A DNA stretch of 35,070 bases from Planctomycetota bacterium (GTDB taxonomy: Bacteria > Planctomycetota > PLA2). Both the position numbers and the translations under genes were made by a program. The stretch lies in contig JAPUHK010000100.1 of assembly GCA_027297745.1 (NCBI GenBank), forward strand, positions 1-35,070. Reading direction: 5' to 3'. Below are positions 7,992-16,812 of the stretch, one piece after another (position 1 is the first letter of the stretch; every line of letters begins with the position of its first letter). Below the pieces are notes generated by a model. That model had not been told where the DNA came from and did not search any database. It saw only the letters and a list, made by a program, of their open reading frames with translations.

Positions 7992-9758
7992 CTAGCGCCC
8001 CCGCCTCCGCTTGCGCTTCTTCTCGAACACCAGCGTGGTGCGCTGGAAGCTGGTCCCCTTGACCGGCTGGTACGACGACGGCTTGGCGTTCCAGCCCTTG
8101 AAGATGGGCATGGCCTTCAGGTAGTCCTCGAGCTTGGTGCCCGCAGGCACGGACTCGACGATGATCGTCATCGACACGTGATCCTGCCGGATCAGCAGGT
8201 GCTCGATGTCGAAGTAGTGCACCTCTTTGTGGTGCTCGCGGATAACCGCGAACATGCCGTTCCAGATCCGCAGCGCGCTGACGATGGGTGGGATGTTATC
8301 GCTCTGGTCGCCGAACTCCTTGCGCAGCAGATACCGCATCTTCTTCAACGCGCGCAGATAGCTCGACAGCACCTCGGGCGGAGGCACGCGGCGCTCGATC
8401 GTATCGGGGTCCATCAGCACGGGCCGCCCGCCGCGCTGCTCCGGCGCCACCTTGTTGTACGCGGCCGCCACCTGCTGAAAGGCCGTGAACGCATCGGTGG
8501 CGATGTCGCTCCAGAGCTTCTCCCGCAGCGAAGTGCGCTTGTAATAGAAGAAGACCGCCGCCGCGAAGAGTGCGACGAAGAGCAGCGAGACGGTGATCGC
8601 CAGCGGCACCTTGAGCAGGTCGAACTTGTTGGCGACCTTCAGGTCCTCCTGGCGGAAATCGATGCGCAGCGGGTCCACGCCGAGGCCCTTGAGCGCCAGG
8701 CCGAGGGCGATGCTCCCCTCCGCGTTGAGGTCTTCCACCTCGCCGTTGCCGAGTTTGGCCTGGAAGTGGTCGCACGGACGGAAGGCCTCGACGGGCAAGC
8801 CCAGACGCGCTTGCAAGCGTTCCAGCAGGCCGGGAATGCGCAGGCCGGGGCCGGCCACCAGCACGCGGCTGGGCTGGTTGCCTTGTATCGCAGCGCCCGA
8901 GCGCACGTACTCACGCTTCAAGCTACGCACCAACTCGTCGCGCCGCTGACGAAAGAGATCCTCCTCCAGCTCGGCGTGGCTCTTCTCGGTCTCCTTCTTG
9001 TCGTCGAGCGGGTCGCCGATGCTGACCAGCAGATCGCCGGCTTCCCCCTCGTCCACGGCTGCGCCGAGCGCCGCCACCTTCGCGCCGGCCTCGTCCGGGT
9101 CGATGTCCATGTCGCGGGCCAGCGCGTGGGTGATCGTGTCGACCGCCAGCCGGATGGAGCGCAGCGCGCGCACCTTGCCGCCCTGCACGATGATCAAGGA
9201 CGTGGCGGCGTACCCCATGACCAACAGCACGCAGTCCGGCGTTTTCTCGAGCTCGCCCGACGCGCGCACGGTGTTGTAGAAGGCGAGCGCGTCGAGGTCC
9301 ATCGCCAGCGGCTCGACCCCCGCGCTGCGGCTGGCCTCGATCAACCGGCTGAGGTCGTCCTTGCGCGCCGCGAAGACGAGCAGGTCGGTGCCCTCCTCCT
9401 TCTCCGCCACGCGCGTGAACTGGACCACGACGTCGTCGGCGTCGCAGTCGTGCAGATGGTGCTCCACTTCGTACTTGATCACCTTGCGGATCTGGTCGTC
9501 CGCCTTGAAAGGGACCGGGATCTCGCGCACCACGGTCTCGCTGGCGCCCACGTCGGTGATCACCGTGGACTTGTCGAACTTCAGCTCCTTGAACAGCTCG
9601 TTCAGCGAGTCCCGCAGCTCATCGGGGTCCGGGGCGCCGCCGCGCGGGGTCACGTTCCGCTGCGCGTAGCGCGTGACGCGCCACTTCTTGGCATTGCCCA
9701 CCAGCTCGACGGCGCGGACGCCGCGGGTGTGGAAGTCGAGACCGACGGATCGAGCCAC
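7992..9758 (-). CDS. PilM-PilN fusion-like protein (GspL-like type IV pilus/T2SS assembly platform)
   Basis: N-terminal actin-like PilM fold signature (SVGLDFHTRGVRAVELV, ITDVGASETVVREIPVPFKADDQIRKVIKYEVEHHL). C-terminal single TM and PilN-like domain (LLFVALFAAAVFFYYKR...). Confidence 0.75.
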   Translation of the reverse strand: MARSVGLDFHTRGVRAVELVGNAKKWRVTRYAQRNVTPRGGAPDPDELRDSLNELFKELKFDKSTVITDVGASETVVREIPVPFKADDQIRKVIKYEVEHHLHDCDADDVVVQFTRVAEKEEGTDLLVFAARKDDLSRLIEASRSAGVEPLAMDLDALAFYNTVRASGELEKTPDCVLLVMGYAATSLIIVQGGKVRALRSIRLAVDTITHALARDMDIDPDEAGAKVAALGAAVDEGEAGDLLVSIGDPLDDKKETEKSHAELEEDLFRQRRDELVRSLKREYVRSGAAIQGNQPSRVLVAGPGLRIPGLLERLQARLGLPVEAFRPCDHFQAKLGNGEVEDLNAEGSIALGLALKGLGVDPLRIDFRQEDLKVANKFDLLKVPLAITVSLLFVALFAAAVFFYYKRTSLREKLWSDIATDAFTAFQQVAAAYNKVAPEQRGGRPVLMDPDTIERRVPPPEVLSSYLRALKKMRYLLRKEFGDQSDNIPPIVSALRIWNGMFAVIREHHKEVHYFDIEHLLIRQDHVSMTIIVESVPAGTKLEDYLKAMPIFKGWNAKPSSYQPVKGTSFQRTTLVFEKKRKRRRGR

Positions 9759-9804
9759 GGGTACGTTCTATCCTCTCCCGCCCGGACGAGCGGAAGTGGT
9801 CATT

Positions 9805-10146
9805 CTACCGGCGGGCCTCGTACTTGCGGCGCTGCTCATCGGTGAGCACGTCTTCGACGATGCGCTGCTTCCAGCTCTCCGTGATTTGCTCGATCTCCAG
9901 GGTGTGCGCGTTGCGGGAGCGGGCAAGCCGCACTTCGGTGTCGTACATCCAGAGCCTTTCCTCGACCTGGCGCGTCTGGGAGGCGCTCAGGTCCAGGATC
10001 TCCCGGTAGTCCTGCGCCCGCAGCTCCACGGACGAGGGGGCGCTGCGCGGCGTGGCCACGACCGTGCCGACCCAGCTGCCCATCCCGAAGCCGCCCACGA
10101 AGCTCAGCGCCAGGGCCACGAGCAGGAAACGCTTCAGCTCTCGCAT
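9805..10146 (-). CDS. Periplasmic Spy/CpxP/CnrX-like sensor-type protein
   Basis: N-terminal TM/signal, then helical LDLSASQTRQVEERLWMYDTEVRLAR...VLTDEQRRKYEARR (LTxxQ-like). Follows sigma/anti-sigma genes. Confidence 0.55.
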   Translation of the reverse strand: MRELKRFLLVALALSFVGGFGMGSWVGTVVATPRSAPSSVELRAQDYREILDLSASQTRQVEERLWMYDTEVRLARSRNAHTLEIEQITESWKQRIVEDVLTDEQRRKYEARR

Positions 10147-10149
10147 GGC

Positions 10150-10515
10150 TTACCTCCGGAAGAGGGGGTCCGCGATGGCCTCCTCGGCGCGCAGGATCTC
10201 AGGCAGGGCCTCCATGGCGAGCAGCGCCAGGCCGACCGCGGCCAGCACCGCCGCAGCCACCAGGACGCGCTTCAAGAAGCGCCGCGCCTCCTCGAGGTCC
10301 AGCACGGGTGCCGCGGCTGCCCGGCGTGCGAGCTCGGCGGCGAAGCCGGGCGGCGGCTCGGGCGCCCCTGCCAGCACTTCGCTGCGGATCAGGCGGCACT
10401 GTTCGATGCGAGCCTGCAGCTCCTCGTCCGCCTCCGCCTGCTGTTCCAGACGCTGCGCATCTCCGGCCTCCATCAGGCCGTCCACGTAGCGCCAGATCTG
10501 ATCGTCACTGTACAT
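10150..10515 (-). CDS. Anti-sigma factor-like protein, single TM
   Basis: MYSDDQIWRYVDGLMEAGDAQRLEQQAEADEELQARIEQC N-domain, TM VLVAAAVLAAVGLALLAM. Overlaps the sigma gene stop by 11 nt. Confidence 0.7.
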   Translation of the reverse strand: MYSDDQIWRYVDGLMEAGDAQRLEQQAEADEELQARIEQCRLIRSEVLAGAPEPPPGFAAELARRAAAAPVLDLEEARRFLKRVLVAAAVLAAVGLALLAMEALPEILRAEEAIADPLFRR

Positions 10516-11062
10516 GGCTTTGCAGCCTCCTTTTGAGCAGAGCGCGGGCCCTGTGCAAGCGGCTCTCCACCGTTCCCAGCGAGACGCGCAGAACATCCGC
10601 GATCTCCTGGTAGTGGAGCCCCTGCAGCTCGCGCAGCGCAAGCACCGATCGATAGTGCTCCGGCAACTCCGCGATGGCCGCGCGCACCAGGCGGCGTATT
10701 TCGGCCGTCTGCGCGCTTTCTCGTGGGCCGCTCAAGCCGTCGGGCGGGGGCTCGGACTCCTCCAATGCTACCGCCGGCCGGCGGCGCAGCTTCTTTCTGT
10801 GATCCTTGGCGGCGTTCACCGCAACCCTGTAGAGCCAGGTGTAGAACTTCGATTTGCCGTCGAAGGCGCTGATGCGCGTGAAGACCTTCATGAAGACCTC
10901 CTGCGCCACATCCTCGACCTCGTGCGCGTCCCGCAGCACTCCATACAACAGCGCGAATACGCGCCGCTCGTATTTCTCCACGATTTGCCTGAAGGCTTCC
11001 GTGTCGCCTTTGCGCACGCGCGCGATGAGATCGCCTTCCGAGGGTTCGCTGCCCATGCCCAT
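10505..11062 (-). CDS. ECF (sigma-70 region 2/4) RNA polymerase sigma factor
   Basis: Region 2 AFRQIVEKYERRVFALLYGVLRDAHEVEDVAQEVFMKVF; region 4 LPEHYRSVLALRELQGLHYQEIADVLRVSLGTVESRLHRAR. Start codon uncertain (ORF extends to 11206). Confidence 0.92.
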   Translation of the reverse strand: MGMGSEPSEGDLIARVRKGDTEAFRQIVEKYERRVFALLYGVLRDAHEVEDVAQEVFMKVFTRISAFDGKSKFYTWLYRVAVNAAKDHRKKLRRRPAVALEESEPPPDGLSGPRESAQTAEIRRLVRAAIAELPEHYRSVLALRELQGLHYQEIADVLRVSLGTVESRLHRARALLKRRLQSHVQ

Positions 11063-11322
11063 AATCAAGCGCCCGCTATCGTCTCCTGCTCCTGCAGCGG
11101 GCGCCCGCACCCGATTGAATCGGTCCGATCGCAGCACGAGTCCACGGCGCAGCCGTTGGCCGTCCGTTCGCGGGCTTGCGCCCCGGGAAGCTTTGGAGAG
11201 AGCCATCGTTCAAGGGGGGAGGGACCGCCGTCAGGCTTTGCATGCGCCTCCTGGATTCAGCGGTCCAGAATCCCATAGGGCCGCTAATGAGACGCCCCAA
11301 AGCGGGCGAACATTCCCCAGAT

Positions 11323-11357
11323 CCCCTACCAGAGGTAGAGGCAGGGGTACGGGTGTG
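11323..11357. repeat. Second, shorter copy of the GGTAGG-type hexamer element
   Basis: CCCCTACC AGA then GGTAGA GGCAGG GGTACG GGTGTG in register, same unit family as 7355-7452. Confidence 0.7.
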
Positions 11358-11361
11358 TGAG

Positions 11362-11388
11362 CCGGCCAGGGCCCCCCTAGCTGGCCGG
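11362..11388 (-). terminator. Hairpin CCGGCCAG/CTGGCCGG spanning the ribBA stop codon
   Basis: Perfect 8-bp inverted repeat with 11-nt loop around the stop (11377-11379). No clear U-tract. Confidence 0.4.
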
Positions 11389-12636
11389 GGCTTCGGGCGG
11401 GGGCTCGCCGCCGAGGCCGCTCAACAGGTGCCCCAGCTTGTCGCGCTTGGTGACCAGGTAGCGGGCGTTTGCCGGGCTCGGCTCGATCTCGATCGGCACC
11501 CGCTCCACGATCGTCAGGTTGTAGCCCGCCAGCGCCTGGAACTTCTTGGGGTTGTTCGTGAGCAGCCGCATCGAGCGCACGCCGAGGTGGCGCAGGATCT
11601 GGGCGCCCACGCCGTAGTCCCGCTGGTCGGCCTTGAAGCCCAGCGCCTGGTTGGCCTCGACGGTGTCCAGGCCGCCGTCCTGGAGCGCGTAGGCCCGGAT
11701 CTTGTTCTCGATCCCGATGCCGCGGCCCTCCTGGCGCATGTAGAGGATCACGCCGCGCCCGGCTTCTTGCACCTGCTGCATGGCGCGCTTCAGCTGGTCG
11801 CCGCAGTCGCAGCGCAGGGAGCCGAACACGTCCCCGGTCAGGCACTCCGAGTGGGCCCGCACCAGGATCGGATCCTTGAGCGGCGGGTTGCCGTGGTCGG
11901 GGTGCGGTGTCGGGATCCCGAGCGTCAGCGCCAAGTGGGAGCGCTGGTCCACGCGGCTGTGGAACATGTGCAGCTTGAACGGGCCGGCGGCGGTGGGCAG
12001 GTCGATCGTCTCGCTGTGCCGGATGAGCTGCTCCGTACGGCGCCGGTGCTCGACGATCTGCGCCACGGAGCAGATCTGGATGCCGTGCTCCGAGGCGAAC
12101 GCCTGCAGCTCCTGCATGCGGGCCATCGAGCCGTCGGTGTTCATGATCTCGCAGATCACGGCCGCGGGCCTCAGGCCGGCCATGCGCGCCAGGTCCACCG
12201 AGCCCTCGGTCTGGCCCGTGCGCACCAGCACCCCGCCGCGCCGCGCCCGGATCGGCTGGATATGGCCGGGCCGCACGAGGTCCGTGGGCTTTGCCCCCGG
12301 CCGCACCGCGACCTGGATCGTCCGCGCCCGGTCGGCGGCGGAGATGCCCGTGGTGACACCGGTGGCGGCCTCCACCGTGACCGTGAAGTTGGTGCGGAAG
12401 CGCGAGTTGTTCGCGGCCACCATCGGCGGCAGCTCCAGCTGGTCCGCCAGGTCCTCATCGAGCGACAGGCAGACCCAGCCGCGCGCGTGCGTCGCCATGA
12501 GGTTGATCACCGCGGGCGTGACGTGCTCGGCGGCGATGCACAGGTCCCCCTCGTTCTCGCGGTCGGGATCATCCACCAGGATGACCATCCGGCCGGCGCG
12601 GAAGTCCTCCAGAACCTTGGGAATCGAGGCGAGCAT
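11377..12636 (-). CDS. ribBA: Bifunctional 3,4-dihydroxy-2-butanone-4-phosphate synthase / GTP cyclohydrolase II
   Basis: [20 protein letters not shown] (RibB) and [22 protein letters not shown]...[20 protein letters not shown] (RibA). Confidence 0.95.
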   Translation of the reverse strand: MLASIPKVLEDFRAGRMVILVDDPDRENEGDLCIAAEHVTPAVINLMATHARGWVCLSLDEDLADQLELPPMVAANNSRFRTNFTVTVEAATGVTTGISAADRARTIQVAVRPGAKPTDLVRPGHIQPIRARRGGVLVRTGQTEGSVDLARMAGLRPAAVICEIMNTDGSMARMQELQAFASEHGIQICSVAQIVEHRRRTEQLIRHSETIDLPTAAGPFKLHMFHSRVDQRSHLALTLGIPTPHPDHGNPPLKDPILVRAHSECLTGDVFGSLRCDCGDQLKRAMQQVQEAGRGVILYMRQEGRGIGIENKIRAYALQDGGLDTVEANQALGFKADQRDYGVGAQILRHLGVRSMRLLTNNPKKFQALAGYNLTIVERVPIEIEPSPANARYLVTKRDKLGHLLSGLGGEPPPEAPAS

Positions 12637-12765
12637 GGAGCGTGAATCCTCCTGATACGACTGAAATTCTGGCCTCGGATCCGTTCAAAAGCAAGGAAGA
12701 CGGATGGGGTCTGCCCCCATTCCGCGGGTGCCATCTTAGGTGTGATGCTTAGAGAGGAGAGGCTG

Positions 12766-13989
12766 ATGCGCAAATTGACGCTGGCCGTCCCGATTCTGGC
12801 GCTCCTGGCTCTGCCCCTACGGGCGGGCAATACCATCGAGCTGGTGGAAATGAAGAACGGGCGCCTCTACGAGGCCCAGGAGCTGAAGGTCAAGGGGGAC
12901 CGGCTCTGGATCAGGCTGGCTGAGAAGCGGCCGGGCCAGAAGGTGGCCTTCTCGGTTCCGATCGACAAGGTGGTGCCCGAGTTCGTGTACCACGCCTGGG
13001 TCGCGCAGATCCGTCCCGACTCCGAAAAGGACCAGCTCAAGCTGGCCGCCTGGGCGCGCAAGCAGGGCTTGTTCGCGCTGGCGCTGAAGACCTACAAGGG
13101 CGCCGCCGCGCTGTCCCCGAAGGCGCGCTCGGAGCTCGAGGCGTTCGAGGCCGGCTATGAGGCGGAGGAGTCCGCGTTCCTGTATCGGAAGGCGCGCGAT
13201 CTGTTCGACGCGGGCCGCTTGAAGGAAGCGCGCGTGCTCTCCACGCAGGCCCTGAGCCGCTTCCCCGACTCCGTGGAGCGCAAGGCGGTCGAGGAGCTGA
13301 TCAAGATCGTCGACGAGCGCGAGGCTTTCCTGACCGAGGAGAAGAAGCGCAAGGAGGCGGGGCGCCTGCTCAAGCGGCAGAAACGGGACTACCGCCGCCT
13401 GCAGATCTGGGCCGACCGTGGGCAGCGCTACATAGGCAAGGCGGACTTCATCGACCCGCCTTCGGCGCTGCGGCGGCTGCAGGTCGGGACCGCGATCTAC
13501 GGACGCGTCATGGACATGCTGATCGACCGCCTCCCTTACGTGGAGAACGCCGGGCTGCGCGACGACATGCGGAAGCTGCTGGAGAGCCTGCACACGGGGC
13601 GCATGACCGCGCTGCTGCTGCTGGCCGACGGCCGCTACATGACGGGGGACGTGTTTCTGTCGATGCAGACGGCGCACGAGCTGATCGCAATCGATCCCGG
13701 GAACGAGGGCGCCCACAGGTTGCGGGAGCAGATCCTCTCCGGATCGGCCGGCGGCGGGGGCGGCCCGTTTTCGTACGGCCATCCGATCGGGATCTACACC
13801 CCCGAGCGCATCGTGCGCAGGCGCGCGCTCGATTACCTGGGGATGGCCGGCTACAACGGCGGCGACGGGCACACCAAGAGCGGCTTCGGCGTGCACGTCT
13901 TGTGGCACACGAAGGGTCTCAAGTACCGCAACCCCTGGCTCTACTACGCGAAGCGCGCATACGGCGGGCGCTACCCCCGGGGGTATTAG
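12766..13989 (+). CDS. Secreted protein with TPR-like helical region, function unknown
   Basis: Signal peptide MRKLTLAVPILALLALPLRAG; preceded by GAGGAGAG. Alternative upstream starts at 12742/12745. Confidence 0.65.
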   Translation: MRKLTLAVPILALLALPLRAGNTIELVEMKNGRLYEAQELKVKGDRLWIRLAEKRPGQKVAFSVPIDKVVPEFVYHAWVAQIRPDSEKDQLKLAAWARKQGLFALALKTYKGAAALSPKARSELEAFEAGYEAEESAFLYRKARDLFDAGRLKEARVLSTQALSRFPDSVERKAVEELIKIVDEREAFLTEEKKRKEAGRLLKRQKRDYRRLQIWADRGQRYIGKADFIDPPSALRRLQVGTAIYGRVMDMLIDRLPYVENAGLRDDMRKLLESLHTGRMTALLLLADGRYMTGDVFLSMQTAHELIAIDPGNEGAHRLREQILSGSAGGGGGPFSYGHPIGIYTPERIVRRRALDYLGMAGYNGGDGHTKSGFGVHVLWHTKGLKYRNPWLYYAKRAYGGRYPRGY

Positions 13990-14180
13990 AGCTCCGCTGT
14001 CGCGCCGTCCGGCGGCGCGCGGAAACGGCAGCGGGTAGACGTATCTCTCCGTTGATACGACGTCGGGGACGCGACGCGCCATGCTTGTCCTTTGGGCGGC
14101 CATAACGCCGACGGCGCGACGGCGCCTCGCGCCCGGCCCCGGTCTCGACGATGGGTTCTCGGACAAACTCTGGGCTCTGC

Positions 14181-14186
14181 TAGAAT
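14181..14186 (+). promoter_or_regulatory. Candidate -10 box (TAGAAT) for tex
   Basis: TAGAAT 20 nt upstream of the tex ATG, followed by CTCAGGAGAACC RBS region. No convincing -35. Confidence 0.35.
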
Positions 14187-14205
14187 CCTGCGGCTCAGGA
14201 GAACC

Positions 14206-16725
14206 ATGCAGGATAAGTCCGTCGCCGGTGACGCCGGGGCGGCATCGAGCGCGGGCGACCCCGAACCGAAGACCGCCGATGCCGTAGTCGCTCGTCTTGC
14301 CGCCGATCTGAAGCTGGACCCTTCCGCCGTGGAGCGTGCGCTCGATCGGTTGGACGCCGGTCTCGCCATTCCCTATCTCGCGCGCTACTGCAGCGGCCAG
14401 GTGGGCGGTCTCGACGAGCCTGCGCTGCGCGCCATCCGCGACGCCGCCGCGCAGGTGCGCGAGCTCGAGGCGCGCCGCGCCTTCGTGTTGCATGCCGTCG
14501 AGGAGCGCGGCGACGTGCCCGAGAAGACACGCCGCCGGCTGCAGCGCGCGCGCACGCGGTCCGAGCTGGAGGACCTGTATCTCCCGTTCCGCCCACGCCG
14601 CCGCACGCGCGGCAGCATGGCCGAGGAGCAAGGGCTGGACCCGCTGGCCGACGCGCTGCTGGATCCGAAAACGGAATCGCCCGAGACGCCGGCCGCAGCC
14701 TACGTGGATGCGGAGCGCGGCGTGGCCGACGCGGAGGCCGCCCTGCGCGGCGCGCGCGACATCCTGGCCGAGCGCTTCGCCGAAGACCCCGAGATCCGCA
14801 GCCTGTTCCAGCGCCTGGTGAACAAGGAAGGCAAGCTGCAGGCCCTGCCGCCGCCCGGGGAGACCGAGATCCCCAAGCGCTACTCCAAGTTCAAGGGCTA
14901 CGAAGAGCGTATCGGGCGCATCCCGTCCCATCGCTTCCTGGCGCTGCGGCGCGCCGAGAAGGAAGGCGCGTTGGCCAATCGCATCGCGTACGACGAGTCG
15001 AAGGTGCTGGCGGAGATCGAGCGCCGCTTTTTCGCCGAGGAGCGCCCCGAGGAGGTCCGGGCGCAGCTGAGGGCGGCGGCCGGCGACGCGCTGCGCCGCA
15101 TCATCGCCCCCGCCGTCCTGACCGAAGTACGGCGCCAAGCAAAAGTGCGCGCCGACCGCGACGCGATCCGCGTCTTCACGCGCAACCTGCATGACCTTCT
15201 GATGTCGCCGCCGGCCGGTCCGCGGCGCGTTCTGGGCATCGATCCCGCGCGGCGCGGGGCCGTGCACCTGGCCTGCGTGGACGAGCGTGGGACGCCGGTG
15301 GCACACGAGCGCATCAAGCCCTTCAGCAAGGACGAGCCGACGGCCGCCGCGGCGGTCGAGAAAGTGCGCGCGTTGTGCCGCAAGCACAACATCGATGTCG
15401 TAGCGCTCGGCAACGGGCCGGGTAGCCACGAGTGCGAGGTGTTCCTGGCCGACGCACTCGAGGAAATGGGCGAGGAATCGCCGCCTGTCGCGGTGGTCGA
15501 CGAGGCCGGCGTCGGCGCGTACGCGTCGGGCCCGGCGGGGCGTGGAGAGCTCGGGCGCTTCCCGGTGCCCGTACGCGGGGCGATTTCGCTGGCGCGGCGG
15601 CTGATGGACCCGCTGGCCGAGTTGGTCAAGGTCGATCCCAAGCAGATCGGCGTGGGCCAGTACCAGAACGACGTGGAGCAGATGCAGCTCCGGCGGGAGC
15701 TGCGCTCGGTGGTGGAGAGCTCCGTGAACTCGGTGGGCGTGGACCTCAACCGCGCCACGCGCCACCAGCTCGCGTACGTCTGCGGCCTGAACCCGCAGCG
15801 CGGCCAGGCCATCGTCGAACGGCGTGAGAAGAAGGGTCTCTTCCGCACGCGCGCCGAGCTGGCCGAGCTGGGCGCCCTGCCGCCGGACGCGCTGCGCCAG
15901 GCTGCCGGCTTCGTGCGCGTGTACGGCGGCGAAAACCCGCTCGACGCCACGGGCGTACACCCGGACCACTATCCGGTGGTCGAGCGCATCGCTGCGGCGC
16001 GCGGGGTGACGCCGGGCGAGCTGGTCGGGAACGCGGATCAGCTGGCCGACATAGCCGTCGAGGACTTCGCCGACGAGCAGCATCCGCCGACGACCGTGGC
16101 GAGCGTGCTGGCGGAGCTGCTGGAGGGCGGGCTGGACCCGCGTCCGGCGCTGGAGATCGTGCGCCGCCGCCTGCTCGTGCGCTCGCTGGAGGAGCTCAAG
16201 CCGGGCATGCGGGCCGACGGACGCGTGACGAACGTGACCGCCTTCGGCGCCTTTGTGGACATCGGTGTCGGGCAGGACGGGCTGATCCACGTGTCCGAGC
16301 TGAGCGACCGCTTCGTAAAGGACCCCTCGCGCGTCGTGCACGTAGGCCAGGTCGTGTCCGTACGCGTGCTCAGCGTGGACCTGCAGACCCGGCGCGTGGC
16401 GCTGTCCATGAAGCCCGCAGGCGGCGGGGGGCGCGGCGAGCGTGGCGAGCGTGGCGAGCGGGGCGAGCGGGGCCGGGGTGAGCGGGGCCGCGGCCGGGCA
16501 GACGGTCCCAGGGGAGGCGGCAAGCGCGGCGACCGCAAGCGCGGGTGGCCGCAGGGTCCGCGGCCTGATCATGAGGCGGCGGAAGAAGCCAAGCCCGCAC
16601 CCGCGGTGCCTGCGCCCGCCGAAGCAGCACCCGAGCCGGAGCCCGCGGAGACGATTCCGGAAGGCATGACCGAGGAGGAGTTCGTCAAGCAGAAGCTTGA
16701 CGAGCTGCGCAAGCGGTTTTCGTAG
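14206..16725 (+). CDS. tex: Tex-family transcription accessory protein / S1 RNA-binding protein with long RGE-rich tail
   Basis: Tex core GNGPGSHECEVF..., VGVDLNRATRHQLAYVCGLNPQRGQAIVERR HhH region; S1 domain GRVTNVTAFGAFVDIGVGQDGLIHVSELSDRFVKDPSRVVHVGQVV. Confidence 0.93.
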   Translation: MQDKSVAGDAGAASSAGDPEPKTADAVVARLAADLKLDPSAVERALDRLDAGLAIPYLARYCSGQVGGLDEPALRAIRDAAAQVRELEARRAFVLHAVEERGDVPEKTRRRLQRARTRSELEDLYLPFRPRRRTRGSMAEEQGLDPLADALLDPKTESPETPAAAYVDAERGVADAEAALRGARDILAERFAEDPEIRSLFQRLVNKEGKLQALPPPGETEIPKRYSKFKGYEERIGRIPSHRFLALRRAEKEGALANRIAYDESKVLAEIERRFFAEERPEEVRAQLRAAAGDALRRIIAPAVLTEVRRQAKVRADRDAIRVFTRNLHDLLMSPPAGPRRVLGIDPARRGAVHLACVDERGTPVAHERIKPFSKDEPTAAAAVEKVRALCRKHNIDVVALGNGPGSHECEVFLADALEEMGEESPPVAVVDEAGVGAYASGPAGRGELGRFPVPVRGAISLARRLMDPLAELVKVDPKQIGVGQYQNDVEQMQLRRELRSVVESSVNSVGVDLNRATRHQLAYVCGLNPQRGQAIVERREKKGLFRTRAELAELGALPPDALRQAAGFVRVYGGENPLDATGVHPDHYPVVERIAAARGVTPGELVGNADQLADIAVEDFADEQHPPTTVASVLAELLEGGLDPRPALEIVRRRLLVRSLEELKPGMRADGRVTNVTAFGAFVDIGVGQDGLIHVSELSDRFVKDPSRVVHVGQVVSVRVLSVDLQTRRVALSMKPAGGGGRGERGERGERGERGRGERGRGRADGPRGGGKRGDRKRGWPQGPRPDHEAAEEAKPAPAVPAPAEAAPEPEPAETIPEGMTEEEFVKQKLDELRKRFS

Positions 16726-16812
16726 TCACGAGCGCAACAGCCGGTCGGACGGGACGCCCTCGCGTTCCCATGCCGGTTGATCGCGACTGCGTGTGGACGG
16801 TGCGGCGACGCG

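Noticed and set aside
7896-9845. 649-aa plus-strand ORF antisense to the PilMN-like gene
   Set aside because: Composition bias and no domain; minus strand has clear PilM motifs.
12637-12744. FMN riboswitch upstream of ribBA
   Set aside because: No RFN-element consensus recognisable. Only a short ATGGGG/CCCCAT hairpin is present.
16432-16490. Tandem 9-nt repeat as a CRISPR or minisatellite
   Set aside because: It lies in frame within tex and encodes an RGE-type tail; no spacer structure.
12817-16572. 1251-aa minus-strand ORF spanning the secreted TPR-like gene and tex
   Set aside because: Antisense to two well-supported genes; low-complexity His/Arg/Ala/Gly-rich composition typical of GC-rich shadow ORFs. 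No recognisable domain.
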